Shown: in pieces, positions 1-9,331 of the stretch
Layout of the letters: each line of letters opens with the position of its first letter
Numbering within the stretch: position 1 is the first letter of the stretch
Made by a program: the position numbers and the translations under genes
NCBI RefSeq assembly: GCF_019933235.1
Contig: NZ_CP082945.1
Location: 5,989,501-6,053,500, forward strand
DNA: 64,000 bases
Reading direction: 5' to 3'
Origin: Streptomyces angustmyceticus
GTDB taxonomy: Bacteria; Actinomycetota; Actinomycetes; Streptomycetales; Streptomycetaceae
The notes under the pieces: model-generated
Seen by the model: the letters and a program-made list of their open reading frames with translations, nothing else
Database searches by the model: none
What the model was told of the DNA's origin: nothing

Positions 1-71
1 TCCCGGGGAACTGCTCCTCCCCACGGCCCTCACTTCGCCCCGGGCCGGTGGTGCCCGGTACGCTCACCGCC
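1..71. other. Window edge, promoter side of murE
   Basis: No coding region is visible here. The upstream gene of the cluster (normally a penicillin-binding protein in streptomycetes) must end before the window. TACGCT at 59-64 lies 7 bases before the GTG at 72, the arrangement of a -10 box feeding a leaderless message. Confidence 0.4.
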
Positions 72-1763
72 GTGTCACACGCTGATCAGTCCCCGAAAGC
101 CCAGCACGCCGAGAAGGGTGGGCCCGGCACCTACCCGGGAGCGCCACGCCCTGAAACGGTCCGCCCCACCCCCCTGGCGGACCTCGCCGAGCAGCTGGGA
201 TGCCCCGCCCCGGATCCCGGCCACCCCGGTGCAGGCACCGGCTCCACCGGAGCGGCTGACGCCGCGCAGCCAGTGATGGTCACCGGCATCACCCATGACT
301 CCCGGGCGGTCCGCCCCGGCGACGTCTACGCCGCGCTGCCCGGCGCCCGTCTGCACGGCGCCGACTTCGTCGCCCAGGCCGCCGACCTCGGCGCCGCGGC
401 GATCCTGACCGACCCGACGGGCGCCGAGCGCGCCGCGGCCACCGGCCTGCCGGCCCTCGTCGTCGAGAACCCGCGCGCCCGGATGGGCGCCCTGGCCGTC
501 TCGATCTACGGGGCGCCGGGCGAGGACCTCCTCCAGATCGGCATCACCGGCACCTCCGGCAAGACCACCACCGCCTACCTCATCGAGGGCGGGCTGCGGG
601 CGGCCGCCGCGAAGCGCACCGACGGGGGACTCACCGGGCTGATCGGCACCGTCGAGACCCGTATCGGCGACGAGCGCATCAAGTCCGAGCGCACCACCCC
701 CGAGGCCACCGACCTGCAGGCGCTGTTCGCGGTGATGCGCGAGCGCGGCGTGCGCGCCGTCGCCATGGAGGTCTCCAGCCACGCCCTGGTCCTCGGCCGG
801 GTCGACGGCTGCGTCTTCGACGTCGCGATCTTCAACAACCTCAGCCCGGAGCACATGGAGTTCCACTCCGGGATGGAGGACTACTTCCAGGCCAAGGCCC
901 AGCTGTTCACCAAGGCCCGCAGCCGGGCCGGCGTCGTCAACCTCGACGACGAGTACGGCAAGCGGCTGGCCGAGGGCGAGTCCGAGGTCCCGGTCACCAC
1001 CTTCTCCGCCGAGGGCCACCCGGACGCCGACTGGCGGGCCTCGGACGTCGAGGTCGGCGCGCTCGGCTCGACCTTCACCGTGCACGGCCCGGACGGCCTG
1101 ACCCTGCGCGCCGCCTCGCCGATCGCCGGCCCGTTCAACGTCGCCAACGCGCTCGCCGCGATCGTCTCGCTGGTCGTCGCCGGCATCGACGCGCGGACCG
1201 CGGCCGACGGCGTCGCCGCGGTGCCCGGGGTCCCCGGCCGCCTGGAGCGCATCGACGCCGGCCAGCCGTACCTGGCGGTCGTCGACTACGCCCACAAGAC
1301 CGACGCCGTCGAATCGGTTCTGCGCGCGCTGCGCAAGGTCACCGACGGCAAGCTGCACGCCGTCCTCGGCTGTGGCGGCGACCGCGACCCGCACAAGCGC
1401 GGCCCGATGGGTGCCGCGGTCGCCCGGCTCGCCGACACCGCCATCCTGACCTCCGACAACCCGCGCGGCGAGGACCCGCTCGCGATCCTCGCCACCATGC
1501 TGGCGGGCGCCGCCGAGGTCCCCGTGCACGAGCGCGGCACGGTGCTGGTCGAGGAGGAGCGGGCCACCGCCATCGCCGCCGCCGTCGCCCGCGCCGAGCC
1601 CGGCGACACCGTGATCGTCGCGGGCAAGGGCCATGAGCAGGGCCAGGACATCGCCGGAGTGGTACGCCCCTTCGACGACCGCCAGGTGCTGCGCGGCGCC
1701 ATCGAGGACTCGTTGAAGCCGTCGCCGTCGCAGCAGTCACCGCAGCCGAACCACCAGGGATGA
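72..1763 (+). CDS. murE: UDP-N-acetylmuramoyl-tripeptide synthetase MurE
   Basis: Cytoplasmic Mur ligase that adds diaminopimelate to UDP-MurNAc-L-Ala-D-Glu using ATP (LL-DAP expected in Streptomyces). The P-loop GTSGKTTT is at about residues 160-167. The DNPR motif that reads the diaminopimelate side chain is at about 462-465, so a DAP rather than a lysine enzyme. At 563 residues it is longer than typical MurE (about 490-500) because of a Pro/Ala-rich N-terminal extension. I chose GTG 72 over GTG 48 because neither has a good Shine-Dalgarno and a -10-like TACGCT precedes 72 by 7 bases; 48 would add 8 residues. First gene of the cell-wall cluster visible here, 62 bases before murF. Confidence 0.95.
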   Translation: MSHADQSPKAQHAEKGGPGTYPGAPRPETVRPTPLADLAEQLGCPAPDPGHPGAGTGSTGAADAAQPVMVTGITHDSRAVRPGDVYAALPGARLHGADFVAQAADLGAAAILTDPTGAERAAATGLPALVVENPRARMGALAVSIYGAPGEDLLQIGITGTSGKTTTAYLIEGGLRAAAAKRTDGGLTGLIGTVETRIGDERIKSERTTPEATDLQALFAVMRERGVRAVAMEVSSHALVLGRVDGCVFDVAIFNNLSPEHMEFHSGMEDYFQAKAQLFTKARSRAGVVNLDDEYGKRLAEGESEVPVTTFSAEGHPDADWRASDVEVGALGSTFTVHGPDGLTLRAASPIAGPFNVANALAAIVSLVVAGIDARTAADGVAAVPGVPGRLERIDAGQPYLAVVDYAHKTDAVESVLRALRKVTDGKLHAVLGCGGDRDPHKRGPMGAAVARLADTAILTSDNPRGEDPLAILATMLAGAAEVPVHERGTVLVEEERATAIAAAVARAEPGDTVIVAGKGHEQGQDIAGVVRPFDDRQVLRGAIEDSLKPSPSQQSPQPNHQG

Positions 1764-1825
1764 CACACCGCCATGCGCGCACAACCCCTTTACCGTCACC
1801 GCCCGCCCCGTACCGGGGGTGACCT

Positions 1826-3277
1826 GTGATCTCCCTGTCGCTCGCCGAGATCGCGAGCATCGTCGGCGGCCGGCAGTACGACATACCGGACGACGGCCTC
1901 CGGGTGACCGGCCCGGTCGTGGCGGACTCCCGCGCGGTGTGTCCCGGCGCCCTGTTCGTGGCGTTCGCCGGTGAACGCGCCGACGGCCACGACTTCGCGC
2001 CGGGCGCCGTCGAAGCGGGCGCGGTGGCCGTGCTGGCCGCCCGCCCCGTCGGCGTCCCCGCGATCGTCGTCGACGACGTGGTCGCGGCCCTCGGGGCGCT
2101 CGCCCGCGCCGTGGTCGAGCGGCTGGGCACCACCGTCGTCGGGCTGACCGGCTCGGCCGGCAAGACCAGCACCAAGGACCTGATCGCCCAGCTGCTGCAG
2201 CGCACCGGCCCGACGGTCTGGCCGGAGGGCAACCTCAACAACGAGATCGGGCTGCCGCTGACCGCGCTGCGCGCCGATGAGACGACCCGTCACCTCGTCC
2301 TGGAGATGGGCGCCCGCGGCGTCGGCCACATCCGCTACCTCGCCGGGCTGACCCCGCCGAGGATCGGTGTGGTGCTGAACGTCGGCAGCGCGCACATCGG
2401 CGAGTTCGGCGGCCGTGAGCAGATCGCCCTGGCCAAGGGCGAACTCGTCGAGGGGCTGCCGGCGGCCGAGGACGGCGGGGTCGCGGTGCTCAACGCCGAC
2501 GATCCGTACGTGCGTGCCATGGTCCCCCGCACCCGTGCCCGGACGATCCTGTTCGGCGAGGCCGAGGACGCCGCGGTACGTGCCGAGAATGTCCGGATCA
2601 CGGAGGCCGGACAGCCCGCCTTCACGCTTCACACACCCTCCGGGTGCAGCGATGTGACCATGCGGCTGTACGGTGAGCACCACGTGTCGAACGCGCTCGC
2701 CGCGGCCGCCGTCGCCCATGAGTTGGGCATGCCCGCAGACGAGATCGCCACCGCGCTCTCCGAAGCCGGCACGCTCTCCCGCTGGCGGATGGAGGTCACC
2801 GAGCGCGCGGACGGCGTGACGGTCGTCAACGACGCCTACAACGCGAATCCCGAGTCCATGCGAGCGGCGCTGCGTGCGCTGGTCGCCATGGGCTCCGCCG
2901 CCAAGGCGAAGGGCGGTCGTACGTGGGCGGTGCTCGGTGAGATGGCCGAGCTCGGCGAGGACGCGCTCGCCGAACACGACGCGGTCGGGCGCCTGGTCGT
3001 CCGGCTCAACGTCAGCAAGCTCGTGGCAGTCGGCGGCAGGGAAGCGGCCTGGCTCGACATGGGCGCCAAGAACGAGGGTTCGTGGGGTGAGGAGTCGGTG
3101 CACGTGTCCGACGCGCGGGCGGCGGTCGACCTGTTGCGCAGCGAGCTGCGACCGGGAGACGTCGTGCTGGTGAAGGCGTCCAGGTCGGTGGGGCTGGAGC
3201 GGGTCGCCGCAGCATTGCTGGACGACGGAAGCACGCTGGGCGCCGCGGGCGCCGAGGGCGGAGTCGCGTCCCGATGA
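1826..3277 (+). CDS. murF: UDP-MurNAc-tripeptide D-alanyl-D-alanine ligase MurF
   Basis: Last cytoplasmic ligase of peptidoglycan precursor synthesis: it joins D-Ala-D-Ala to UDP-MurNAc-tripeptide with ATP. The 483 residues fit the family. The three Mur-ligase domains are recognisable: N-terminal substrate domain, central ATPase domain with P-loop TGSAGKTSTK near residues 108-117 and the NLNNEIG segment after it, and a C-terminal domain starting near the VVNDAYNANPESM motif (about 333). The GTG start follows a G-rich GGGGGTGA box. Its last codon and stop overlap the mraY start by 4 bases (ATGA), suggesting translational coupling. Confidence 0.96.
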   Translation: MISLSLAEIASIVGGRQYDIPDDGLRVTGPVVADSRAVCPGALFVAFAGERADGHDFAPGAVEAGAVAVLAARPVGVPAIVVDDVVAALGALARAVVERLGTTVVGLTGSAGKTSTKDLIAQLLQRTGPTVWPEGNLNNEIGLPLTALRADETTRHLVLEMGARGVGHIRYLAGLTPPRIGVVLNVGSAHIGEFGGREQIALAKGELVEGLPAAEDGGVAVLNADDPYVRAMVPRTRARTILFGEAEDAAVRAENVRITEAGQPAFTLHTPSGCSDVTMRLYGEHHVSNALAAAAVAHELGMPADEIATALSEAGTLSRWRMEVTERADGVTVVNDAYNANPESMRAALRALVAMGSAAKAKGGRTWAVLGEMAELGEDALAEHDAVGRLVVRLNVSKLVAVGGREAAWLDMGAKNEGSWGEESVHVSDARAAVDLLRSELRPGDVVLVKASRSVGLERVAAALLDDGSTLGAAGAEGGVASR

Positions 3278-4347
3278 ACTCGATGAAGCAGATCCTCTTC
3301 TCCGGAATGATCGGGCTCTTCCTGACCCTGATCGGTACCCCGCTGCTGATCAAGCTGCTGGCCAAGAAGGGGTACGGGCAGTTCATCCGCGATGACGGCC
3401 CCCGGACCCACGGCAGCAAGAAGGGCACGCCCACCATGGGCGGTATCTCCTTCATCCTGGCCACGATCATCGCCTACGCCGTGACGAAGGTGATCACCTC
3501 CAGTGATCCGAGCTTCTCCGGCGTACTGGTGCTCTTCCTCTTCGCGGGCATGGGCCTGGTCGGCTTCCTCGACGACTACATCAAGATCGTCAAGCAGCGT
3601 TCGCTGGGCCTGCGGGCCAAGGCGAAGATGGCCGGCCAGCTGATCGTCGGTATCGCCTTCGCGGTGCTCTCGCTGCAGTTCGCCGACCTGCGCGGGCAGA
3701 CCCCGGCGTCCGACCGGCTCTCCTTCACCCAGGACTTCGGCTGGCAGATCGGCCCGGTGATCTTCGTGATCTGGGCGCTGTTCATGATCCTGGCGATGTC
3801 CAACGGCGTGAACCTCACCGACGGCCTCGACGGCCTCGCCACCGGCGCCTCGGTGATGGTCTTCGGCGCGTACACCTTCATCGGCATCTGGCAGCACCAG
3901 GAGTCGTGCGCCAACCAGATCACCGCCGGTCCCGCCTGTTACGAGGTCCGCGATCCGCTCGACCTCGCGGTCGTCGCCTCCGCGCTGATGGGCGCCTGCT
4001 TCGGCTTCCTGTGGTGGAACACCTCGCCCGCCAAGATCTTCATGGGCGACACCGGTTCGCTGGCCCTGGGCGGCGCGCTGGCCGGTCTGGCCATCTGCTC
4101 CCGTACGGAGCTGCTGCTGGCCATCCTCGGCGGCCTCTTCGTCCTGATCACCATGTCGGTGGTCATCCAGGTCGGCTCGTTCCGGCTCACCGGCAAGCGG
4201 GTCTTCCGGATGGCGCCGCTCCAGCACCACTTCGAACTCAAGGGGTGGTCGGAAGTCCTGGTGGTGGTCAGATTCTGGATCATCCAGGGCATGTGCGTGA
4301 TCGTCGGACTCGGCATCTTCTACGGCGGCTGGCAGGCGGCCAAGTGA
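3274..4347 (+). CDS. mraY: Phospho-MurNAc-pentapeptide transferase MraY
   Basis: Integral membrane enzyme that transfers phospho-MurNAc-pentapeptide from UDP to undecaprenyl phosphate, making lipid I. It has 357 residues with about ten hydrophobic segments. Family motifs are present: FLDDYIK near residue 97 (the Asp pair), NGVNLTDGLDGLA near 176, GDTGSLALGG near 258, and a His-containing loop (PLQHHFELKG) near 314 that closes the active site in MraY but not WecA enzymes. It overlaps murF by 4 bases upstream and murD by 4 bases downstream, so three precursor genes are chained. Confidence 0.97.
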   Translation: MNSMKQILFSGMIGLFLTLIGTPLLIKLLAKKGYGQFIRDDGPRTHGSKKGTPTMGGISFILATIIAYAVTKVITSSDPSFSGVLVLFLFAGMGLVGFLDDYIKIVKQRSLGLRAKAKMAGQLIVGIAFAVLSLQFADLRGQTPASDRLSFTQDFGWQIGPVIFVIWALFMILAMSNGVNLTDGLDGLATGASVMVFGAYTFIGIWQHQESCANQITAGPACYEVRDPLDLAVVASALMGACFGFLWWNTSPAKIFMGDTGSLALGGALAGLAICSRTELLLAILGGLFVLITMSVVIQVGSFRLTGKRVFRMAPLQHHFELKGWSEVLVVVRFWIIQGMCVIVGLGIFYGGWQAAK

Positions 4348-5798
4348 GCACCCCGAGCCCGGCGGACTTCGCCGGCCAGCACATCACCGTCGCCGGCCTG
4401 GGCGTGAGCGGCATCAGTGCCGCCCGCGCGCTGGCCGGCCTCGGCGCCCGCGTCACCGTCGTGGACGGCGGCGACGGGGAGAAGCAGCGGGCCGCCGCGC
4501 GGGAGCTGGCGGCGGAGGAGATCACGGTCCGCCTCGGCGACGGCGCGACCCTCCCCGAGGGGACCGACCTCGTCGTCACCTCGCCCGGCTGGAAGCCGGA
4601 CAGCCCGCTGTTCGCGGCGGCCGCCGCGGCCGGGGTGGACGTGGTCGGCGACGTGGAGATCGCCTGGCGGCTGCGGGGTCCCGACGCCGCGGCCTGGCTC
4701 GGGGTCACCGGCACCAACGGCAAGACGACCACGGTCCGGATGCTGGCCTCGATCCTGGCCGCCGAAGGACTGCACACCGCGGCCGTCGGCAACATCGGCA
4801 CCCCGATCATCGATGTGGTCCTCGGCCAGGGCCAGGACGGCGCGCAGCCCTACGACGTGCTCGCCGTCGAGCTCTCCAGCTACCAGCTGCACTGGGCGCC
4901 GTCGCTGCGCGCCCACTCCGCCGTGGTCCTCAACCTCGCGCCCGACCACCTCGACTGGCACGGCTCCATGCAGGCGTACGCCGCCGACAAGGGCCGGATC
5001 TACGAGGGCAACACCGTCGCCTGCGTCTACAACGCGGCCGACAAGGCGACCGAGGACCTGGTGCGCGAGGCCGACGTCGAGGAGGGCTGCCGCGCCATCG
5101 GCTTCACCCTCGGCACCCCGGGCCCCTCCCAACTGGGCGTCGTCGAGGGCATCCTCGTCGACCGCGCCTTCGTGGAGAACCGGCAGCAGCAGGCCCAGGA
5201 ACTCGCCGAGGTCTCCGACATCGCGCCCGGCTCCGGGACCCCCGCCCCGCACAACATCGCCAACGCCCTCGCGGCGGCGGCGCTGGCCCGTGCGTTCGGC
5301 GTCCGGCCCGCCGCCGTCCGCGACGGACTGCGCGCCTTCCACCCGGACGCCCACCGCATCCAGCACGTCGCCGAGCTGGGCGGCGTCACCTACATCGACG
5401 ACTCCAAGGCCACCAACACCCACGCCGCCGAGGCGTCGTTGGCGGCGTACGAGCACATCGTGTGGATCGCCGGCGGCCTCGCCAAGGGCGCGACCTTCGA
5501 CGAGCTGGTGCAGAAGTCGGCGGCCCGGCTGCGCGGCGCGGTGCTGATCGGCGCCGATCGGGCGCTGATTCGCGAAGCCCTGGCGCGACACGCCCCCGAT
5601 GTGCCGGTGGTCGACCTCGACCGGACCGACACTGGGGCGATGTCCGAGGCGGTCCGGGAAGCGGCCCGCCTGGCCGAGCCCGGCGACACCGTCCTGCTGG
5701 CTCCGGCCTGTGCCTCGATGGACATGTTCGTCAATTACAACAAGCGGGGCGAGGCCTTCGCCGACGCGGTCGGCGAGCTGACCGCACGGGATCACTAG
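4344..5798 (+). CDS. murD: UDP-MurNAc-L-alanine--D-glutamate ligase MurD
   Basis: Adds D-Glu to UDP-MurNAc-L-Ala with ATP in the cytoplasm. The frame is open far upstream through mraY, but the GTG at 4344, overlapping the mraY stop as GTGA, is the natural start: it gives 484 residues and puts the Rossmann-like ITVAGLGVSGISAARAL at residues 11-27. The P-loop GVTGTNGKTTT lies near 120-130, the catalytic-domain NLAPDHLDWHG near 199 and the DDSKATNTHAA motif of the C-terminal domain near 352. Cluster neighbours supply the substrate and use the product. Confidence 0.96.
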   Translation: MSTPSPADFAGQHITVAGLGVSGISAARALAGLGARVTVVDGGDGEKQRAAARELAAEEITVRLGDGATLPEGTDLVVTSPGWKPDSPLFAAAAAAGVDVVGDVEIAWRLRGPDAAAWLGVTGTNGKTTTVRMLASILAAEGLHTAAVGNIGTPIIDVVLGQGQDGAQPYDVLAVELSSYQLHWAPSLRAHSAVVLNLAPDHLDWHGSMQAYAADKGRIYEGNTVACVYNAADKATEDLVREADVEEGCRAIGFTLGTPGPSQLGVVEGILVDRAFVENRQQQAQELAEVSDIAPGSGTPAPHNIANALAAAALARAFGVRPAAVRDGLRAFHPDAHRIQHVAELGGVTYIDDSKATNTHAAEASLAAYEHIVWIAGGLAKGATFDELVQKSAARLRGAVLIGADRALIREALARHAPDVPVVDLDRTDTGAMSEAVREAARLAEPGDTVLLAPACASMDMFVNYNKRGEAFADAVGELTARDH

Positions 5799-5858
5799 AC
5801 CGTTTCTCCCCGCCGTCGTCGTCAGCCGGCGGCGCGCGCACCTGTGGAGGGCACGAGG

Positions 5859-7205
5859 ATGACGGCCCGATCGGCGAAGCCGGCCCCGTCGCGTCCGGGC
5901 CGCCCGTCCCCGGTGCGCGTGCCGCGCACGGCCCGCGCCCCCGGCGGCCCCCGGGGGCTCCACACCCGCCTCAAACGGGCCTGGGACCGCCCGCTGACCG
6001 CGTACTACCTGATCCTCGGCGGCAGCCTGCTGATCACCGTCCTGGGGCTGGTGATGGTCTACTCGGCGTCCCAGATCAAGGCGCTGCAGTCCGGCCTGGC
6101 CCCGACGTACTTCTTCCGCAAGCAGCTGCTCGCCGCCGTCCTGGGCGGCGGGCTGCTGCTCGCCGCCTCCCGGATGACGGTACGGCTGCACCGCACACTG
6201 GCCTACCCGCTGCTCGCCGTGTCGGTGTTCCTGATGTGCCTGGTGCAGATCCCGGGCATAGGGGTCGCGGTCAACGGCAACCAGAACTGGATCAACCTCG
6301 GCGGGCCTTTCCAGATGCAACCGAGCGAGTTCGGCAAGCTCGCGCTGGTGCTGTGGGGCGCCGACCTGCTGGCCCGCAAACAGGACAAGAGGCTGCTGGT
6401 GCAGTGGAAGCACCTGCTGGTGCCGCTGATCCCGGTGGCCTTCCTGCTGCTCGGGCTGATCATGCTCGGCGGCGACATGGGCACCGCGATCATTCTCACG
6501 GCGATCCTCTTCGGACTGCTGTGGCTGGCCGGAGCACCGACCCGGCTGTTCGTGGGGGTGCTGGGCGGCGCCACCCTGATCGGGGCGCTGCTGATCAAGA
6601 CCAGCGCCAACCGGATGTCCCGGCTGGCCTGCATCGGCGCGACCGACCCGGGGCCCGGCGACCAGTGCTGGCAGGCCGTGCACGGCATCTACGCCCTGGC
6701 CTCCGGCGGATTCTTCGGTTCGGGCCTCGGCGCGAGTATGGAAAAATGGGGAGAACTCCCCGAACCGCACACCGACTTCATCTTCGCCATCACGGGGGAG
6801 GAACTGGGTCTGGCGGGGACGCTGTCGGTGCTCGCCCTCTTCGCGGCTCTAGGCTATGCGGGTATCCGCGTGGCCGGACGCACGGAGGACCCCTTCGTAC
6901 GGTACGCCGCGGGAGGCGTGACCACCTGGATCACGGCCCAGGCCGTGATCAACATCGGTGCGGTGCTCGGCCTGTTGCCGATCGCCGGTGTCCCGCTCCC
7001 GCTGTTCTCCTACGGAGGCTCCGCCCTGCTGCCGACGATGTTCGCCGTCGGGCTGCTGATCGCCTTCGCGCGTGACGAGCCCGCCGCACGGGCGGCGTTG
7101 TCGGCACGGTCGGCGCGGAGGCCGGTATCCGGAAGGAGACCGGCCGGGGTGAGATGGAAGACGATGAGACGGCGCGTCAAGAAGCGGCCGTCCGGAGAGC
7201 GGTGA
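5859..7205 (+). CDS. ftsW: Septal lipid II polymerase FtsW (SEDS family)
   Basis: Polytopic SEDS glycosyltransferase that polymerises lipid II at the septum with its partner class B PBP. I take the ATG at 5859 because GGAGGG at 5846-5851 sits 7 bases upstream; the GTG at 5844 would overlap that box. The product has 448 residues: a basic, Pro-rich N-terminal tail of about 40 residues, then about ten membrane segments, and a basic C-terminal tail rich in Arg. SEDS landmarks are NQNWINLGGPFQMQPSE in the first half and the extracellular EPHTDFIFAITGEELG in the second. Placed between murD and murG as in most dcw clusters. Confidence 0.94.
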   Translation: MTARSAKPAPSRPGRPSPVRVPRTARAPGGPRGLHTRLKRAWDRPLTAYYLILGGSLLITVLGLVMVYSASQIKALQSGLAPTYFFRKQLLAAVLGGGLLLAASRMTVRLHRTLAYPLLAVSVFLMCLVQIPGIGVAVNGNQNWINLGGPFQMQPSEFGKLALVLWGADLLARKQDKRLLVQWKHLLVPLIPVAFLLLGLIMLGGDMGTAIILTAILFGLLWLAGAPTRLFVGVLGGATLIGALLIKTSANRMSRLACIGATDPGPGDQCWQAVHGIYALASGGFFGSGLGASMEKWGELPEPHTDFIFAITGEELGLAGTLSVLALFAALGYAGIRVAGRTEDPFVRYAAGGVTTWITAQAVINIGAVLGLLPIAGVPLPLFSYGGSALLPTMFAVGLLIAFARDEPAARAALSARSARRPVSGRRPAGVRWKTMRRRVKKRPSGER

Positions 7206-7211
7206 ATTTCG

Positions 7212-8303
7212 GTGCATGTCGTACTCGCCGGTGGGGGGACCGCCGGCCACATCGAGCCCGCGCTCGCCCTCGCGGACGCACTGCGGAGGCAGGACCCCAC
7301 CGTGGGGATCACGGCACTCGGTACGGAGAAGGGCCTGGAGACCCGGCTCGTCCCGGAACGCGGCTATGAGCTGGGTCTCATCCCCGCCGTACCGCTGCCG
7401 CGCAAGCCCACGCCCGAACTGATCACCGTCCCCGGGCGGCTGCGCGGCACGATCAAGGCCGCCGAGCAGATCCTGGAGCGCACGAAGGCGGACTGTGTCG
7501 TCGGCTTCGGCGGCTATGTGGCGCTGCCCGGCTACCTCGCCGCCAAGCGCCTCGGCGTGCCGATCATCGTCCACGAGGCCAACGCCCGCCCCGGCCTGGC
7601 CAACAAGATCGGGTCGCGGTACGCCAAGTTCGTCGCCGTCAGCACCCCCGACAGCAAGCTGCGCGGCGCCCGCTACGTCGGCATCCCGCTGCGCCGCACC
7701 ATCGCCACCCTGGACCGCGCCGCGGTCCGCCCCGAGGCGCGCGCGACCTTCGGCCTCGACCCCAACCTCCCGACCCTGCTGGTGTCCGGTGGTTCGCAGG
7801 GTGCCCGCCGGCTGAACGAGGTCATCCAGGCCGCCGTGCCGGTCCTCCAGCGCGCCGGCATCCAGGTGCTGCACGCGGTCGGCCCGAAGAACGAACTGCC
7901 GCACGTGGACAACATGCCCGGGATGCCCCCCTATGTCCCGGTACCGTACGTGGACCGGATGGATCTCGCGTACGCCGCGGCCGACATGATGCTCTGCCGC
8001 GCGGGCGCGATGACCGTCGCCGAGTTGTCCGCCGTCGGGCTGCCGGCCGCGTTCGTCCCGCTGCCCATCGGCAACGGCGAGCAGCGGCTCAACGCCCAGC
8101 CGCTGGTCAACGCCGGCGGGGGCCTGCTGGTCGACGACGCCCAGCTGACCCCGGACTGGGTGCAGAACAGCGTGCTCCCCGTCCTGGCCGATCCGCACCG
8201 GCTGTACGAGATGTCCCGCGCGGCCTCCGAGTTCGGCCGCAGGGACGCCGACGAGCTGCTGGTCGGCATGGTGTACGAGGCGATCGCGCAGCGCGACAAG
8301 TAG
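7212..8303 (+). CDS. murG: UDP-GlcNAc:lipid I N-acetylglucosaminyltransferase MurG
   Basis: Peripheral membrane GT-B enzyme that converts lipid I to lipid II. It has 363 residues, the normal length. The first nucleotide-binding-like loop GGGTAGHIEPALALA is at residues 7-21, followed by GFGGYVALPGYLA near 98 and HEANARPGLAN near 120. The C-domain donor-binding part shows SGGSQGARRLNE near 194 and the GAMTVAELSAVGLP segment with NGEQRLNA near 260-285. GTG start 6 bases after the ftsW stop; it probably depends on ribosomes finishing ftsW, since no clear Shine-Dalgarno is visible. Confidence 0.96.
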   Translation: MHVVLAGGGTAGHIEPALALADALRRQDPTVGITALGTEKGLETRLVPERGYELGLIPAVPLPRKPTPELITVPGRLRGTIKAAEQILERTKADCVVGFGGYVALPGYLAAKRLGVPIIVHEANARPGLANKIGSRYAKFVAVSTPDSKLRGARYVGIPLRRTIATLDRAAVRPEARATFGLDPNLPTLLVSGGSQGARRLNEVIQAAVPVLQRAGIQVLHAVGPKNELPHVDNMPGMPPYVPVPYVDRMDLAYAAADMMLCRAGAMTVAELSAVGLPAAFVPLPIGNGEQRLNAQPLVNAGGGLLVDDAQLTPDWVQNSVLPVLADPHRLYEMSRAASEFGRRDADELLVGMVYEAIAQRDK

Positions 8304-8326
8304 CGCACGAGAGAAGGCAGGGGAGC

Positions 8327-9142
8327 GTGGCCGGACCGGCAACCGCCCGACGCGGCGAGAAGAAGTCACCGTCCGGCCCGTCCTCCGCCGCGCCACCCCG
8401 CGCACCGGGGTCGTGGCGGGCGCGCATTCCCCTTCGCGCGCCGGGCCGCCGTGGTCTGATCATCATCCTGGTCACCGCGGCGCTGCTCGGCGCGTTCGGC
8501 GTCTGGGTCCTCTACGCCTCGAACTGGCTGCGGCTGGAACGCGTCAGGGCCACCGGCACCGCCGTGCTGACGCCGCATGAGGTCGTCGCGGCGGCGCACG
8601 CCCCGATGAACGAGCCGCTGGCCTCCGTGGACACGGACGCGCTCGCGCGCCGGCTGCGCGCACGGCTGCCGCGCCTCAAGACCGTTGACGTCGAGCGGTC
8701 CTGGCCGCACACGATCGGTCTGAAAGTGACCGAAAGGAAGCCGGAACTGCTGATGCGGGCGGGCGGAAGGTTCGTCGAAGTGGACGCCGAGGGCGTCCGG
8801 TTCGCCACCGTCAGCGCCGCCCCCCGGGGCGTTCCGCTTCTGGAAATGACCGCATCCGACTCCCCGAGTCTGCACCAGTTCGGAATCGACCGGTTGCGAC
8901 GGGCGGCGGTCACGGTCGCCCGGGACCTTCCCCCGGCGGTGCGTACGGACCTGCGCAAGGTCCGTGTACGGTCCTACGACGCCGTCACCCTCGAACTGAC
9001 CGGCGGCCGCACGGTCGCGTGGGGCAGCCGCGAAGAGGGCGCCGAAAAGGCAAAGGTGCTGACCGCGCTGCTGAAAGCGGCGCACGACGGGCGCCACTTC
9101 GACGTCTCGGTCCCCAGTGCCCCTGCGGTGTCCGGGAGTTGA
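8327..9142 (+). CDS. ftsQ: Cell division protein FtsQ/DivIB
   Basis: Bitopic divisome protein linking early and late division proteins. The 271 residues comprise a basic Pro/Ala/Ser-rich cytoplasmic tail (1-42), one membrane helix (about 45-65, LIIILVTAALLGAFGVWVLY), a POTRA domain (about 70-140, starting LRLERVRATGTAVLTPHEVV) and the FtsQ beta domain with LLMRAGGRFVEVDAEGVRF. GTG start with a purine-rich GAGAGAAGGCAGGGGAG just upstream. It is separated from ftsZ by 282 bases of regulatory DNA. Confidence 0.93.
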   Translation: MAGPATARRGEKKSPSGPSSAAPPRAPGSWRARIPLRAPGRRGLIIILVTAALLGAFGVWVLYASNWLRLERVRATGTAVLTPHEVVAAAHAPMNEPLASVDTDALARRLRARLPRLKTVDVERSWPHTIGLKVTERKPELLMRAGGRFVEVDAEGVRFATVSAAPRGVPLLEMTASDSPSLHQFGIDRLRRAAVTVARDLPPAVRTDLRKVRVRSYDAVTLELTGGRTVAWGSREEGAEKAKVLTALLKAAHDGRHFDVSVPSAPAVSGS

Positions 9143-9265
9143 CGCCCGCGGGCGCGGGCCAGCACCCTGGATGGCTACGACTATGGGTGATCACATAGGG
9201 TGAAAAGAAAAACGGGAGGTTCGGCGTGTTCGTTGAACGCGCGCGCCTTGTCGACTTAGTGTCTC

Positions 9266-9286
9266 GTTCCAAAGGGACTTTGGAAC
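9266..9286. repeat. Perfect 9-bp dyad upstream of ftsZ
   Basis: GTTCCAAAG (9266-9274), spacer GGA, CTTTGGAAC (9278-9286): a perfect 21-base inverted repeat just downstream of the -10-like TAGTGT. The position suits an operator or the start of the message. No T-run follows, so a terminator is unlikely. Confidence 0.8.
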
Positions 9287-9305
9287 CAAGGAACACAGGC
9301 ACAGG

Positions 9306-9331
9306 TAACCCTAAACTTCAACGTTAGGGTT
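9306..9331. repeat. AACCCTAA/TTAGGGTT dyad upstream of ftsZ
   Basis: AACCCTAA (9307-9314) and TTAGGGTT (9324-9331) form a perfect 8-bp inverted repeat with a 9-base spacer that contains TTCAAC. The AT-rich composition stands out from the surroundings. From memory, a very similar segment precedes ftsZ in other streptomycetes; it may overlap one of the known promoters. Confidence 0.75.
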
